From: DASQHM01 sp035632095
Lineage (GTDB): Bacteria; Pseudomonadota; Alphaproteobacteria; Ferrovibrionales; Ferrovibrionaceae
Assembly (NCBI GenBank): GCA_035632095.1
Contig: DASQHM010000252.1
Span: 1 to 62,364 of the forward strand
Reading direction: 5' to 3'
DNA length: 62,364 nt
Below are positions 26,512 through 36,353 of the stretch, in pieces. How positions within the stretch are numbered: the stretch's first letter is position 1; each line of letters starts with the position of its first letter. The notes under the pieces are model-generated. The model did no database searches, was not told the DNA's origin, and worked only from the letters and a program-made list of their open reading frames with translations. The translations under genes were made by a program, and so were the position numbers.

Positions 26512-29253
26512 ATGTCCCGCGTCGCGCCCGAGATTCGCATGCCCGATGCGCCGGTCCTGGCGGTCGGCGCGCGCGAAGCCGTGTGGTTGAGCGCCGACGG
26601 CGAAATCGAAACCTTGACCTTGAACGATGCCGCGGCGCGCGCCGCGGATACGGCGCCGATGGTGATCCATGCGCCGGAGGCAGCGGCGAAGTTGAGGCGC
26701 GAGCGGTTTCGCGCGCTCGATCTGCTGGAACTGTTCGCGTTCGTGCGCCCGGCGCATTTCGTGCTGCCGACCGCGAACGGCCTGGCCGTTGCGCTCGGCG
26801 TGCCGAGACCGCGGGACCATGCCGCCGAGGCCATGATGGTTCGCGGTGCGGCAGAAACCTTGCTGGCGGAACTCGCAAGCTTCGAGCCCGCGGCGGCGTT
26901 GGTGGCGGCAAGAATCGCATCGACCATGGCCAAAGGCGGCTGGCGGTGGGCGCCGTCGGTCCTCGCGGCTCTGGGCGAGCCGGCGCCGGGCTTAGGTCCG
27001 TTCGGCGGGCTCGACGCCTGGAACCGGCTCGCCGAGTGGAGCGAACACGCGCCGGAACCGCCGCCCGGCGATCTGGCGGTTTCGCCCGAAGACGCACGGA
27101 AGCGGCTGAAATCCCTGGTGGGCGAGCACGCGGAAGCCAGGCCGCAACAATCCGACTATGCCGCGGCGGCCGCGGCCGCGTTCGCGCCGCGCGATCTCGC
27201 CGGCACGCCGAACTTGGTGCTGGCGGAGGCCGGCACCGGCGTCGGCAAGACGCTCGGCTATGTGGCGCCGGCGAGTCTGTGGGCGGAACGCAACCATGGG
27301 CCGGTCTGGATCGCCACCTTCACGCGCAACCTGCAGCGTCAGATCGACCAGGAACTCGACCGGCTGTATCCCGATCCGGCGGTCAAGGCGATGAAGGCCG
27401 TGATCCGCAAAGGCCGCGAGAATTATCTCTGCCTGCTCAATCTCGAAGAGGCGGCGCAAGGCGGCGCCATGCGGCCCGACGATGCGGTCGCGCTCGGCCT
27501 CATGGCGCGCTGGGCGGAGGCAACGCGCGATGGCGACATGATGGGCGGCGACTTTCCCGCCTGGCTGGTGGGCTTGCTCGGGGCACGCCTCACATTGCAG
27601 CTCGCCGACCGGCGCGGCGAGTGCATCCATTCCGCCTGCCCATACTACCGCAAATGCTACATCGAGCGCGCCATCCGCAAATCGCGCCGCGCCGATATCG
27701 TCATCGCCAATCATGCGCTGGTGATGATCCAGGCGGCACACGCCGGCGACGCGCGCGAGTTGCCGACGCGCTACGTCTTCGACGAGGGCCATCACCTGTT
27801 CGACGCCGCCGACGGTGCGTTCTCGGCGCACTTGAGCGGCAGCGAGGGCAGCGAGCTGCGCCGCTGGATTCGCGGCGCCGAAGGCGGCCGGCGCAGCCGC
27901 GCGCGCGGATTGGAAAGGCGCATCGGCGACTTGTTGAGCGAGCGCGAAGAAGCGGTTGCGGCCATGAAGGCCTGCGTCGAGGCGGCCGGCGTGCTGGCGA
28001 GCGATGGCTGGTTGGCGCGCGTCGCCGAAGGCGCGCCGCGCGGCCCGAGCGAAGTGTTCTTGGCTCATGTGCGCCAACAGGTTTACGCGCGCAGCAAGGG
28101 CGAAGACGGCCCCTATAGCCTGGAAGCGACCACGGACCAGCCGGTGCCGGGATTGATCGACGCGGCGCGCGCCTTGAGCGGCGCGCTGGCGCGCCTCGGC
28201 ATGCCCATGCAATCCGTGGCGCGGATCCTGCGGACGATCATGGATGACGAGGCATCCGACCTCGACACCTCCACGCGCATCCGCTTCGAGGCGGCGATCC
28301 GGAGCATGGAGCGCCGCCAGCGTATCGTCACGGCTTGGAAATCGATGCTCGACGGGCTCGGCGTCGAAACGCCGGAGCAATTCGTCGACTGGTTTTCGGT
28401 CGATCGAATCGCCGGTCGCGAAACGGATGTCGGCCTGCACCGGCACTGGATCGACCCGACGCAACCCTTCGCCGCTACGGTTCTGGTGCCGGCGCATGGC
28501 GCCTTGATCACGTCGGCGACGTTGCGCGACCGCACGCTCGACACCGACGACGCCGCACTTTGGCAAACCGCCGAGATTCGCACCGGCGCGGCGCACTTGC
28601 CGCTGCCCGCGGTCCGCGCGAGCCTGCCGTCGCCCTTCGACTACGCCGCGCGGACGCGCATCCTCGTGGTGAACGACGTGCGCCGCGACCAGCCGGCCCA
28701 GGTGGCTGCCGCCTATCGCGAATTGTTCCTGGCTTCCGGCGGCGGCGCGCTCGGACTGTTCACCGCCATCACGCGGCTTCGCGCCGTGCACGCCCGCATC
28801 GCCGGCGCGCTCGAAGACGCGGGGCTGCAGCTCTATGCGCAGCACGTGGATGCCATCGACACGCCGACATTGATCGACATCTTCCGCGCGGAAACCGATG
28901 CATGCCTGCTCGGCACCGACGCGGTTCGCGACGGAGTGGACGTGCCGGGGCGCTCTCTGCGCCTGATCGTGTTCGATCGCGTGCCTTGGGCCCGTCCCGA
29001 TATCCTGCACCGCGCGCGGCGCAATGCCTTCGGCGGCCAGGCATACGACGACATGATCGCGCGTCTGCGCCTGAAGCAGGCATATGGACGCTTGCTGCGC
29101 CGCGCGGAGGACATCGGGGTGTTCGTCATGCTCGACGCGGCGCTGCCGAGCCGCCTGCTCTCGGCGTTTCCGCAGGACGTCGCCGTGCAGCGCATCGGCC
29201 TTGCCGAGGCCATTCGGATAACCGGCGAATTCCTGCGGCCCTCCGCCGCCTGA
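26512..29253 (+). CDS. Iron-sulfur DNA helicase of the XPD/DinG superfamily
   Basis: 913 residues from ATG 26512 (30 codons of upstream open frame overlap the lysS start region and lack conserved character). Walker A is EAGTGVGKT (239-247). Four cysteines at 307, 371, 376 and 382 (NYLCLLN, GECIHSACPYYRKC) form the 4Fe-4S site between motifs Ia and II. Motif II is DEGH (424-427), a DEAH variant. The C-terminal motifs GALGLFTAITRLRAV, GTDAVRDGVDVPG and KQAYGRLLR match motifs IV to VI. Predicted 5'-3' helicase acting on repair or replication intermediates. The first 200 residues form an accessory region of unknown role. Confidence 0.92.
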   Translation: MSRVAPEIRMPDAPVLAVGAREAVWLSADGEIETLTLNDAAARAADTAPMVIHAPEAAAKLRRERFRALDLLELFAFVRPAHFVLPTANGLAVALGVPRPRDHAAEAMMVRGAAETLLAELASFEPAAALVAARIASTMAKGGWRWAPSVLAALGEPAPGLGPFGGLDAWNRLAEWSEHAPEPPPGDLAVSPEDARKRLKSLVGEHAEARPQQSDYAAAAAAAFAPRDLAGTPNLVLAEAGTGVGKTLGYVAPASLWAERNHGPVWIATFTRNLQRQIDQELDRLYPDPAVKAMKAVIRKGRENYLCLLNLEEAAQGGAMRPDDAVALGLMARWAEATRDGDMMGGDFPAWLVGLLGARLTLQLADRRGECIHSACPYYRKCYIERAIRKSRRADIVIANHALVMIQAAHAGDARELPTRYVFDEGHHLFDAADGAFSAHLSGSEGSELRRWIRGAEGGRRSRARGLERRIGDLLSEREEAVAAMKACVEAAGVLASDGWLARVAEGAPRGPSEVFLAHVRQQVYARSKGEDGPYSLEATTDQPVPGLIDAARALSGALARLGMPMQSVARILRTIMDDEASDLDTSTRIRFEAAIRSMERRQRIVTAWKSMLDGLGVETPEQFVDWFSVDRIAGRETDVGLHRHWIDPTQPFAATVLVPAHGALITSATLRDRTLDTDDAALWQTAEIRTGAAHLPLPAVRASLPSPFDYAARTRILVVNDVRRDQPAQVAAAYRELFLASGGGALGLFTAITRLRAVHARIAGALEDAGLQLYAQHVDAIDTPTLIDIFRAETDACLLGTDAVRDGVDVPGRSLRLIVFDRVPWARPDILHRARRNAFGGQAYDDMIARLRLKQAYGRLLRRAEDIGVFVMLDAALPSRLLSAFPQDVAVQRIGLAEAIRITGEFLRPSAA

Positions 29254-29321
29254 TGCTTGCCGGCCTCGCCGCCTCACACTATCGTGCCACACCTCGACAA
29301 TCGACGATTACGGAGCGCAGC

Positions 29322-29735
29322 ATGGCAACCGCCGCCGATCACCATACGGCGCTGATCTACATCATGGTCGTCGTTTCCGCGGCCGATTCCGACATGACCG
29401 ATCGTGAGCTCATGACGATCGGCGAGATCGTGCGCACGTTGCCGGTGTTCCGCGATTTCGACGGCAAGAAGCTCGCCAAGACCGCCGAGGCTTGCGCGCG
29501 CCTGTTGGCGGAGAACAACGGTTTGGAGAAGTTGCTGGCTTTCACCAAGAAGGCGGTGCCGGCGCGGCTTCGCGAGACGGCTTACGCGCTCGCATGCGAT
29601 GTGGCGGTGGCGGACCTCGATCCGCATCAGGAAGTGCTGCGGCTTCTCGAATTGCTGCGCCATCGTCTTGGGCTTGATCGGCTGACGGCCGCGGCGATCG
29701 AGCGCGGCGCCCGCGCGCGCTACGCCACGCTTTGA
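29322..29735 (+). CDS. TerB (tellurite resistance-like) family protein
   Basis: 137 residues from ATG 29322, with CGGAGCG upstream. All-helical protein with the TerB pattern: VVSAADSDMTDRELMTIGEIV in the first helix pair, ETAYALACDVAVADLDPHQEVLRLLELL in the second, with acidic side chains (DSDMTDxE, ADLDPxQ) that bind metal in TerB. No other ter genes are present, so the tellurite link is in name only. Ends at an intrinsic terminator shared with the peroxiredoxin gene. Confidence 0.85.
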   Translation: MATAADHHTALIYIMVVVSAADSDMTDRELMTIGEIVRTLPVFRDFDGKKLAKTAEACARLLAENNGLEKLLAFTKKAVPARLRETAYALACDVAVADLDPHQEVLRLLELLRHRLGLDRLTAAAIERGARARYATL

Positions 29736-29741
29736 ACGCGA

Positions 29742-29772
29742 AAGGGGCATCCCTTTGGCGGGAATGCCCCTT
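29742..29772. terminator. Bidirectional terminator hairpin
   Basis: AAGGGGCAT (29742-29750) pairs with ATGCCCCTT (29764-29772), and the adjacent CCC/GGG extend the stem to 12 pairs with one bulged base. It lies between the convergent TerB and peroxiredoxin genes. The outer AA/TT ends supply short U-runs in both directions. Confidence 0.7.
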
Positions 29773-29792
29773 ACAAGTCCGTTGGCTCGGCG

Positions 29793-30455
29793 TTACTTGC
29801 CGGGTTGCGGCACGATGCGTAGATAGGGCCGCGGCGCCTTCCAGCCCTTGGGATAGATCTTCTTCGCCTCGTCGTCGGAGACCGAACCGGCGATGATCAC
29901 GTCTTCGCCTGGCTTCCAGTTGACCGGCGTCGCCACCCTGTGCTTTGCGGTGAGTTGCATCGAGTCAATGACGCGAAGCACCTCGTCGAAGTTGCGCCCC
30001 GTGGTCATGGGGTAGATCAGAATCAGCTTGAGTTTCTTGTCGGGTCCAATGACGAATACGTTGCGTACCGTCTGATTGTCCGCAGGCGTCCGCTTGGACG
30101 CATCGCCGGACGCGCTCGCGGCGAGCATGCCGTAGAGCTTGGCGATCTTAAGATCCGGATCGCCGATGATGGGATAGTTGGGCGCCGTGCCCTGGGTTTC
30201 CTTGATGTCGTTGGCCCAACGGCCGTGGTCCTGGACGGCGTCGATGCTGAGACCGATGATCTTGGTGTTCCGCTTGTCGAACTCGGGCTTGATTTTCGCC
30301 ATGTAGCCGAGTTCGGTGGTGCACACCGGCGTGAAATCCTTCGGGTGCGAAAACAAAACGCCCCAACTGTCGCCAAGCCAATCGTGGAACGTGATCTTGC
30401 CGATTGTCGTGTCGGCCGAAAAATCCGGCGCGACATCGCCGAGTTGCAGTGTCAT
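29793..30455 (-). CDS. 1-Cys peroxiredoxin (Prx6-type)
   Basis: 220 residues from ATG 30455 (MTLQLGDVAPDF); an upstream in-frame extension of 23 codons is not conserved in character. The peroxidatic cysteine is Cys45 in DFTPVCTTELG and it is the only Cys in the protein, so this is a 1-Cys enzyme needing an external reductant. The long C-terminal extension (VATPVNWKPGEDVII through GWKAPRPYLR) is the Prx6 dimerisation arm. Reduces peroxides in the cytoplasm. Confidence 0.95.
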   Translation of the reverse strand: MTLQLGDVAPDFSADTTIGKITFHDWLGDSWGVLFSHPKDFTPVCTTELGYMAKIKPEFDKRNTKIIGLSIDAVQDHGRWANDIKETQGTAPNYPIIGDPDLKIAKLYGMLAASASGDASKRTPADNQTVRNVFVIGPDKKLKLILIYPMTTGRNFDEVLRVIDSMQLTAKHRVATPVNWKPGEDVIIAGSVSDDEAKKIYPKGWKAPRPYLRIVPQPGK

Positions 30456-30632
30456 GGCGAGGCCTCCTCCGTTTGTTGGCAGCCACCATATAACGCCAAT
30501 ACGCGCATTGGCAATGTCTTTCACAGTAGCAGAGCCGGATTTATGCCTTAATACACAAAAATCTGTGAATTACGGAAGGGACCAGCCGCCGCTGGGCGTG
30601 TGCGATGAAATTCATTCCACGCAAACAGGCGC

Positions 30633-32213
30633 TTAACTACCGCTGTTGACTTCTGCCGCCTCGCTCGGCTGGCGCCAGAACACGGGGCAATCGGTGAACC
30701 TGTCCCAGCGCTCGGTGAATCGGCCTATTCGCTCGCGCTCGCGCGCCGCCAGCCAGCCGAGCGCCAACGCCTCGGCCCGCTCGCGCAAGGCGCCGTCCGC
30801 AATCTCGCCTTTGATCTCGTTCAACAACACCCGGGCCACGCTCACGTCGTTCACGCCGCCAAGCATGTCCTGCAGCGCGGTCGTGGCGGCGATGAAATCC
30901 TTCACGCGGCGGCGCGGATAGAAGCGGCGGAAGAATTCCGCCGCGTAGCGCACCTTCTTTGCGCGGATGCGCAGGCGATGCAGCTCGTCGAGGCTCAGTT
31001 CGCGATGCCCGTTGCCGATCTTGCGCAAACGCCGGTAGCGCCGTTGCAGCACGCGGTCGGCAAAATCGTGAATCGGTTCGGCCAGCAGCCGCGCCTGTTC
31101 CTCTGGCGCGATCGCGGCCCAAGCGGGGGCAGCCAGCCAGACACCGAGTTGAAGCTTGAGTTCGGTGTAGCGCGGCGCCGTCATGGCGAGCCGCGCAGCA
31201 TCGTAGCCGCGGCCGCGGGCGGCCGCCGCCGCCTCGATCAGCGCGGCGATGCCGGGTTCGGCGTGCAATCGCTCCGCCAGCGGCGCCAGCGTCTCGGCGA
31301 TGAACACGTCCCAATCGCGCGCGGCGGCGAGTTCGCCCGTGAACCAGGCAAGCTCGGCCGAGATCTCGTTGGCGGGCTCGACGGGCAGCGCCTCGCGAAA
31401 AATGGCGAAGGCCGAGCGAAGCCGGCGCAGGGCGACGCGCATCTGGTGCACGCCCTCCGCATCCTCGCCCAGCGTGGCGCAGGCCTCGTTGGCCTCGAGA
31501 TGCCCGAGGCAGTTTCGCGCGATGGCCTTGAACACGGCTTCGACCGTCATGCGCCGCTTCAGCGCCAGCGGCTGCGCCTTGACGGACTCGGGTTCGGCCC
31601 CGGCCAGCATGGCGTAGCCGCGGCTCGACTTCGAGCGGTTCTCCAGCTGAAACGGAATGTCATCGTGCAGCTTCGCCGCCAAATCGAAAAGGCTCTCCGG
31701 CTTGCCGGAGCGCAGTTCCAATTCGGCCTCGCAGATCGGCACGCGCTTACGCCCGGTCTTGACCTCGCCGACGTCGAAGGCAAGCGCCACTTCGCTGCCG
31801 TCCGGCAAGCGTAAGTTCCACGCGGTCCGCGTCACGTCGGTCGCAAAGACCGGCTTCAACGCGCCGCGCCTGGCTCGAATGTCGGCCAGGACCTTGGACA
31901 CGGTGGCATCGGAAACCGGACCGAGTTCGGGATGGGGACCGGCAATCTCGCGCTCCCATTCGCCGCGGCTGGCGAGACCGGCAAGGCCGGCGGCCTGGGC
32001 CTTGAGGGTCTGCACGCGCCTGCCGCCGTCGTTGCGAACCCGCAATGCCAGATTTCGTTTGAAGAGCGTGTGTTCCGCTGTGTCGTAATAGACGCTGACC
32101 AGGTGCTTGCGGCTTCCCGGCCCTTGCTTGAGGGATTTGAGCAGCGGATGGCGCCTGAGCCGCGACAGCAACGGCTCGGACATCACGAGTTTCAGCTCGT
32201 TTTCGGTCGGCAT
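30633..32213 (-). CDS. CYTH and CHAD domain protein (inorganic triphosphatase-like)
   Basis: 526 residues from ATG 32213 (a GTG two codons earlier is also possible). The N-terminal CYTH domain (about 1-200) opens with the ExExK metal/triphosphate motif ENELK and has YYDTAEHTLFKRNLALRVRND. The C-terminal CHAD domain (about 225-510) has HQMRVALRRLRSAFAIF and LHRLRIRAKKVRYAAEFF, His/Arg-rich helices that bind polyphosphate. Family knowledge: CYTH enzymes hydrolyse tripolyphosphate, and CHAD helps localise them to polyphosphate granules. Stands alone. Confidence 0.93.
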   Translation of the reverse strand: MPTENELKLVMSEPLLSRLRRHPLLKSLKQGPGSRKHLVSVYYDTAEHTLFKRNLALRVRNDGGRRVQTLKAQAAGLAGLASRGEWEREIAGPHPELGPVSDATVSKVLADIRARRGALKPVFATDVTRTAWNLRLPDGSEVALAFDVGEVKTGRKRVPICEAELELRSGKPESLFDLAAKLHDDIPFQLENRSKSSRGYAMLAGAEPESVKAQPLALKRRMTVEAVFKAIARNCLGHLEANEACATLGEDAEGVHQMRVALRRLRSAFAIFREALPVEPANEISAELAWFTGELAAARDWDVFIAETLAPLAERLHAEPGIAALIEAAAAARGRGYDAARLAMTAPRYTELKLQLGVWLAAPAWAAIAPEEQARLLAEPIHDFADRVLQRRYRRLRKIGNGHRELSLDELHRLRIRAKKVRYAAEFFRRFYPRRRVKDFIAATTALQDMLGGVNDVSVARVLLNEIKGEIADGALRERAEALALGWLAARERERIGRFTERWDRFTDCPVFWRQPSEAAEVNSGS

Positions 32214-32382
32214 AGGCACCGTTCTGATTGACGGCTGACTTCGCTAGCCCATAAGCGGCCGACGATGCTTTGGCCCCCTGTTGGCGGGCCTATGCTAGCC
32301 AAGCGCGGCGCCGAAAACAAACCGGCGGAGAATCGCCTTTAGAACAAAGACTTGGATGCTGCCCAGCGCGCTCGCGACAACG

Positions 32383-34434
32383 CTACAGGCTCAGGCTCTT
32401 CACGTAATCGGCAAGCGCCTGGCGCGCCTGATCCTGTGCCGCAACGGCCCGAATTCGTTCGTCGGCGAGCTTGGCGATCTTGTCTTCCTGATCGGTCAGC
32501 ATTTTCAGATAGCGCCGCTCCACGTCGCTGCCCTTCGGCACGGCGCCGAGGTTGTCCCTGACGCGCGCCTGCTCCGTCGCCAGCTCGGTCTTTTGCGCAT
32601 CGAGCTGCGCGAGCTTGCGTCCTTGCGCGGCGAACGCCGTTGCCAGTTCGCCGAGACGAGTGAGCGCCTTGCGTTGCTCCGCCGTGAGCGAGGTTTGCGC
32701 CGCGTAGTATCCGATGCGCTCCGGATCCAAGGTGGAGAGCGAAATGCGCTCTTCCACCGGATACTGGGTGACGACGGCGAAGGTCTGCGTCTCGCCTGCC
32801 GCCACGTCGCGCGCGATGCGCCATGCCCTGTCGGTGCGTTCGACCTTGGCCGGATCCGGATCGACCAGCGTCCAATCGCCGCCGAGGCGCGGCACCTCGA
32901 TCAACACGCGGCGGGCTTCCTTGGGCGGAGCGACGACGGTGTAGACGTAGCGCGCCTGCCGCGCCGTGGTCACCTGCATGATGCCGTCGGCGATATGGGC
33001 GCGGATCACGTGAGTCTCCGGGGTCGAGGTATGTTCGATCTTCGTCTTCACGTCGACGGCGAAGCTCAGGATGCGGCGTTCGCCGGTGGGCCAGGGCGAA
33101 AGCCGGGCATCGCCCAGATAGTCGACGCGGCCGGTTGCCGCATCCTTTTCGTAGATCGTCGCCACGCCGGGCGGCAAGCCGCTCGCGCCGTCGTTGGTGA
33201 GCGCGACCGCGGCGAGCGGGTTCGCGCCGCCCACCGCCGCCTGGTACCAGGACAGCCGCTCCGCCGGCACGTTGCGCACCGCCAGCGGCACCAGCAGATC
33301 GTCGCCGCTTTTCAACGTCACCGGTTGCGGCAAGCGAAAGTCCACTTGCGTCGCCGCCTCGCTCGATTCCGCGGCGCTGACCTCGGCTGCATTGCGCGCG
33401 AACGCGTCCTTGTCCTGCAGCGGCATCGGGACCGGCGACGCCGCCATCGCACCCGCCGAGACACCTTGCCCGACCTGGGCCCGCTTCAGTTCGGCACGCA
33501 CGCCGCCGCTCGCGCCCGGAATCGCACCCGTATCGGTCGCGGGGAGGATCCGGCCGAGCACCTCGACGGGCACTTGCGGGCGCTGCACGTAATAGGTCCG
33601 GTAGAGCGCCTGGCGAAACGTGACGGGATCGCCGGATACCAAAGACACCTCGACGCCGTTCCAATCGGCGCCGCTTCGGTTCTCCAGCACGGCCCAGCCC
33701 TGCAAGGCGGCGGTCTTGGCGGCCTGGTCGCGGTCGAGCGTCAGGCGGTAAGACGCCTTCCACAGCGGCGCTTCCGTCAGGTAGGCGGCCCGCACCATCC
33801 GCCTGCCCTGGCCGGTCATGGCGATGGATATGACGCGCCCGGACTGATCGTGGCTGGCCGCCTCGGCGGCTAACGCACGTTCGACGGCGGCCTGCAGCTT
33901 CGGATCGGCGAATTTGACCGTCTCCGCGTCTTCGAGCACCACGGATCGGAGGCCTTGCGCGGTCATGATCGTCAGCCGCGTGACGCCGCGCATCGGACCG
34001 TCCGCCATGCCGAACGGCTTGAGCTCAGGCACGGCGGAGAGGACGCGGCCGGAAATCTCCTTGGATCCGCCGATCGCGACCTCGGCGCCGCGCAGGGTGT
34101 TCAGCAGTTCATCGGGCGCGGAAAGGGCGTGTTCGTCGAAGGGCAGGCCGCGCAGTGCGTCTTGCAGCGGCTGGTCGCCGGCCAGTGCTATGGTGCCGAC
34201 GGCGCCCTTGTCGTCATAGACCACCAGGCTCTTCAGGATGTCGTCGACCTGATCGCGGCGGACCGGCAGCGTGAGGGTCGCCGCGCCGTCGATCTCCGCC
34301 TCGAATTCGAAATAGCCCACGCCGCCGGTGGACAGCATCGCGCGCTTCAGCGCCAGATCGGCAGCCGCGGCGGGCAACGAAAATGCGGCAACGGCGAACA
34401 GAACGGCAAGCGGCAGCACGCGAGGTCCATGCAC
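32383..34434 (-). CDS. DUF4139 domain exported protein
   Basis: 683 residues from a GTG at 34434 with AAGGAG about 9 bp upstream. A signal peptide ends at PAAAADLAL. A DUF4140-like N-terminal part (AMLSTGGVGYFEFEAEI with LPVRRDQVDDILKSLVVYD) is followed by DUF4139 with WKASYRLTLD and GWAVLENRSGADWNGVEVSLVSGDP, and the last 100 residues are a helical coiled-coil rich in Gln/Glu/Ala/Arg. Function unknown. It lies 87 bp downstream of the patatin gene and probably belongs to the DUF1499-patatin transcription unit. Confidence 0.88.
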   Translation of the reverse strand: MHGPRVLPLAVLFAVAAFSLPAAAADLALKRAMLSTGGVGYFEFEAEIDGAATLTLPVRRDQVDDILKSLVVYDDKGAVGTIALAGDQPLQDALRGLPFDEHALSAPDELLNTLRGAEVAIGGSKEISGRVLSAVPELKPFGMADGPMRGVTRLTIMTAQGLRSVVLEDAETVKFADPKLQAAVERALAAEAASHDQSGRVISIAMTGQGRRMVRAAYLTEAPLWKASYRLTLDRDQAAKTAALQGWAVLENRSGADWNGVEVSLVSGDPVTFRQALYRTYYVQRPQVPVEVLGRILPATDTGAIPGASGGVRAELKRAQVGQGVSAGAMAASPVPMPLQDKDAFARNAAEVSAAESSEAATQVDFRLPQPVTLKSGDDLLVPLAVRNVPAERLSWYQAAVGGANPLAAVALTNDGASGLPPGVATIYEKDAATGRVDYLGDARLSPWPTGERRILSFAVDVKTKIEHTSTPETHVIRAHIADGIMQVTTARQARYVYTVVAPPKEARRVLIEVPRLGGDWTLVDPDPAKVERTDRAWRIARDVAAGETQTFAVVTQYPVEERISLSTLDPERIGYYAAQTSLTAEQRKALTRLGELATAFAAQGRKLAQLDAQKTELATEQARVRDNLGAVPKGSDVERRYLKMLTDQEDKIAKLADERIRAVAAQDQARQALADYVKSLSL

Positions 34435-34521
34435 GGCGCGTCTCCTTCGGCCAGGGTGCGACGAACGATGATGCGGCGCGCATTCCGGCACGATTGTGAC
34501 GGATTCGCGATTTTCTGCGGG

Positions 34522-36300
34522 CTAGACGCGCACAAACGAGCCCAAGACGCCAGGCGGCGATTTCGCCAATTGCTCGGCCGTATGCCGGTAGCCGATATCG
34601 ACCGCCTTGTCGAAGGCCTTCCAATTCAACAGGTCGACGCTGGCGAGCGGCGGTTGCAGCAGCAGGTCGGCCTTGGCATGGGCGGCAATGGCGGCGGCGT
34701 CGCTGTTGACCGTGCCGGCGCGCCACAGGATTTGCAGCAGGCTCGGGATCTTGCGGTCGCGCCAGGGCCGGAACAGGCGCCAGACCGGCGGCAGATCGGG
34801 GCCGTCGCTGTCGGCCGTGAAAGTATGGTCCGAGACCACATCCACGCCGATCACGCGGCAACGGCCGCCGGCGCGCATGACGTCCACCGGGAGATTGTTG
34901 ATCACGCCGCCGTCGACAAAAACCTCGTGATGGTCGAACACCGGCGGCAAGACGCCGGGAATTGCGACCGAGGCCCGCAACCAGCGCCATAAGAGGCCGT
35001 CGCGATGGATCGCCACGGCGCCCCGGGTGAGGTTCGCCGAGGTGCAGAAGAACGGCAAACGCAAATCCTCGATCGTCGCATCGCCGAACGCATCGCGGAG
35101 CAGTCGCGACACTTTGTGGCCGCCGACCAGGGACACGAAAGGCAGCGTGAAATCGCTCAAAGGATTGGTGTCGACGAACGCCTGCTTCACGCGCGCCTGC
35201 AGGGTGATGTCGTCCCATCCGGCGGCGACGCCTGCGCCGATGATGGCGCCCATGCTGTTGCCGCCGATCATGTCGATCACGATGCCGGCCTCGCGCAGCG
35301 CCTTGACTACGCCCAAATGGGCAAACCCGCGCGCGCCGCCGCCCGAGAGAACCAGGGCCATGCCTTGGCCCGCCAACACGCGCGCAATGCGGTCGTGGTC
35401 GGCTCTGCCTGAGATGTGGTGATGGCGGTCGATGGCGTGCAGCTTGAGCCAGCGCTCGGTGCCGGCGCGGATCTCGCCGTTGTTCAACAACAGGAGCTCG
35501 ATCCGGGCGTGCAGCGCGCCGCTCTCGCCCGAGCGCACCAGCGATGCCCATGGGCTTGGAGCATCGTGGGCATGGGCCACCAGCAACACGCAATCCGCTT
35601 GGCGCAAACAGAGCTGCGTCCATGGCGATGCGTCGGCGTCGGCCACGTAAAGTGCCACGTCATTGGCGGCTTCGACGCCCGCGAACCAGTCACTGGTGCG
35701 GGCTTCACCCTGCTCGCGCTCGATCAAGACCACGCGGCCAAGCCCGCCAAAGGCCGCCGCCAGGCACCGCGCCACGTCGGCGACCGGCGTGGCGCCGTTG
35801 TGCGGCAGCAGCGCGAAGCTCCGCATCGGCGCATCGCCCACCTTGGCCGATTGCGCCACCTCCAGCCGGCGCGCAACGACCCGCGCCACTTTCAGCATGG
35901 TTGTGGGGTGGCGATGAATCAGGGCTTCGAAATCGCCGAGATCGAACCGGACCAGCTCGCAGTCGCGGAGCGCACGCAAGGTCGCCGTTCGCGGGCTGCC
36001 CGACAGAAAGCCCATCTCTCCGGCGGTTTCCCCGGGGCCGATGCGACCGGCAGAATGTATGGTGCCGTCGGGCAATTCGATGGTCGCATCGAGCGATCCG
36101 CTGGCGACGATATAGAGCGCGTCCGACGGCTCGTTCTGGCGAAAGAGAAAGGCGCCGCCGGGCAACGCAAACCAATCGAGTTCGCCGCAAATGGCCGAGA
36201 GCGCCGCTTCGTCGAGCCCTTCGAACAACGCCACGTTGCCGAGCAGGCGTTCGAGTTCGGGCCTGCGTTCGTTCGCCGATCTGCGGGCGTCTCTCTCCAC
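34522..36300 (-). CDS. Patatin-like phospholipase with cyclic-nucleotide-binding domain (NTE family)
   Basis: 592 residues from a GTG. The N-terminal cNMP domain (about 20-150) has FRQNEPSDALYIVASGSLDA and GPGETAGEMGFLSGSPRTATLRA. A middle segment (170-290) matches the linker of NTE/RssA-type bacterial proteins. The patatin domain starts at 314 with the oxyanion loop GGGARGFAHLG (320-330), nucleophile Ser349 in GGNSMGAIIG and catalytic Asp in FVDGGVINNLP. Predicted cAMP/cGMP-responsive lysophospholipase at the membrane. A CHASE2 adenylate cyclase is encoded about 7 kb away, but any link is speculation. Confidence 0.93.
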   Translation of the reverse strand: MERDARRSANERRPELERLLGNVALFEGLDEAALSAICGELDWFALPGGAFLFRQNEPSDALYIVASGSLDATIELPDGTIHSAGRIGPGETAGEMGFLSGSPRTATLRALRDCELVRFDLGDFEALIHRHPTTMLKVARVVARRLEVAQSAKVGDAPMRSFALLPHNGATPVADVARCLAAAFGGLGRVVLIEREQGEARTSDWFAGVEAANDVALYVADADASPWTQLCLRQADCVLLVAHAHDAPSPWASLVRSGESGALHARIELLLLNNGEIRAGTERWLKLHAIDRHHHISGRADHDRIARVLAGQGMALVLSGGGARGFAHLGVVKALREAGIVIDMIGGNSMGAIIGAGVAAGWDDITLQARVKQAFVDTNPLSDFTLPFVSLVGGHKVSRLLRDAFGDATIEDLRLPFFCTSANLTRGAVAIHRDGLLWRWLRASVAIPGVLPPVFDHHEVFVDGGVINNLPVDVMRAGGRCRVIGVDVVSDHTFTADSDGPDLPPVWRLFRPWRDRKIPSLLQILWRAGTVNSDAAAIAAHAKADLLLQPPLASVDLLNWKAFDKAVDIGYRHTAEQLAKSPPGVLGSFVRV

Positions 36301-36353
36301 GGGCGAAGTCTAGCCTGCCTTGGGATCGCTGCCAGCCGTCGCGCCGCGCGGGT

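Noticed and set aside
26992..29292. 766-codon open frame on the minus strand opposite the helicase
   Set aside because: Antisense to a helicase with complete Walker and Fe-S motifs; composition is GC-driven and no domain was recognised.
32356..33873. 505-codon open frame on the plus strand opposite the DUF4139 gene
   Set aside because: Antisense of a gene with signal peptide and family motifs; composition typical of GC-rich shadow frames.
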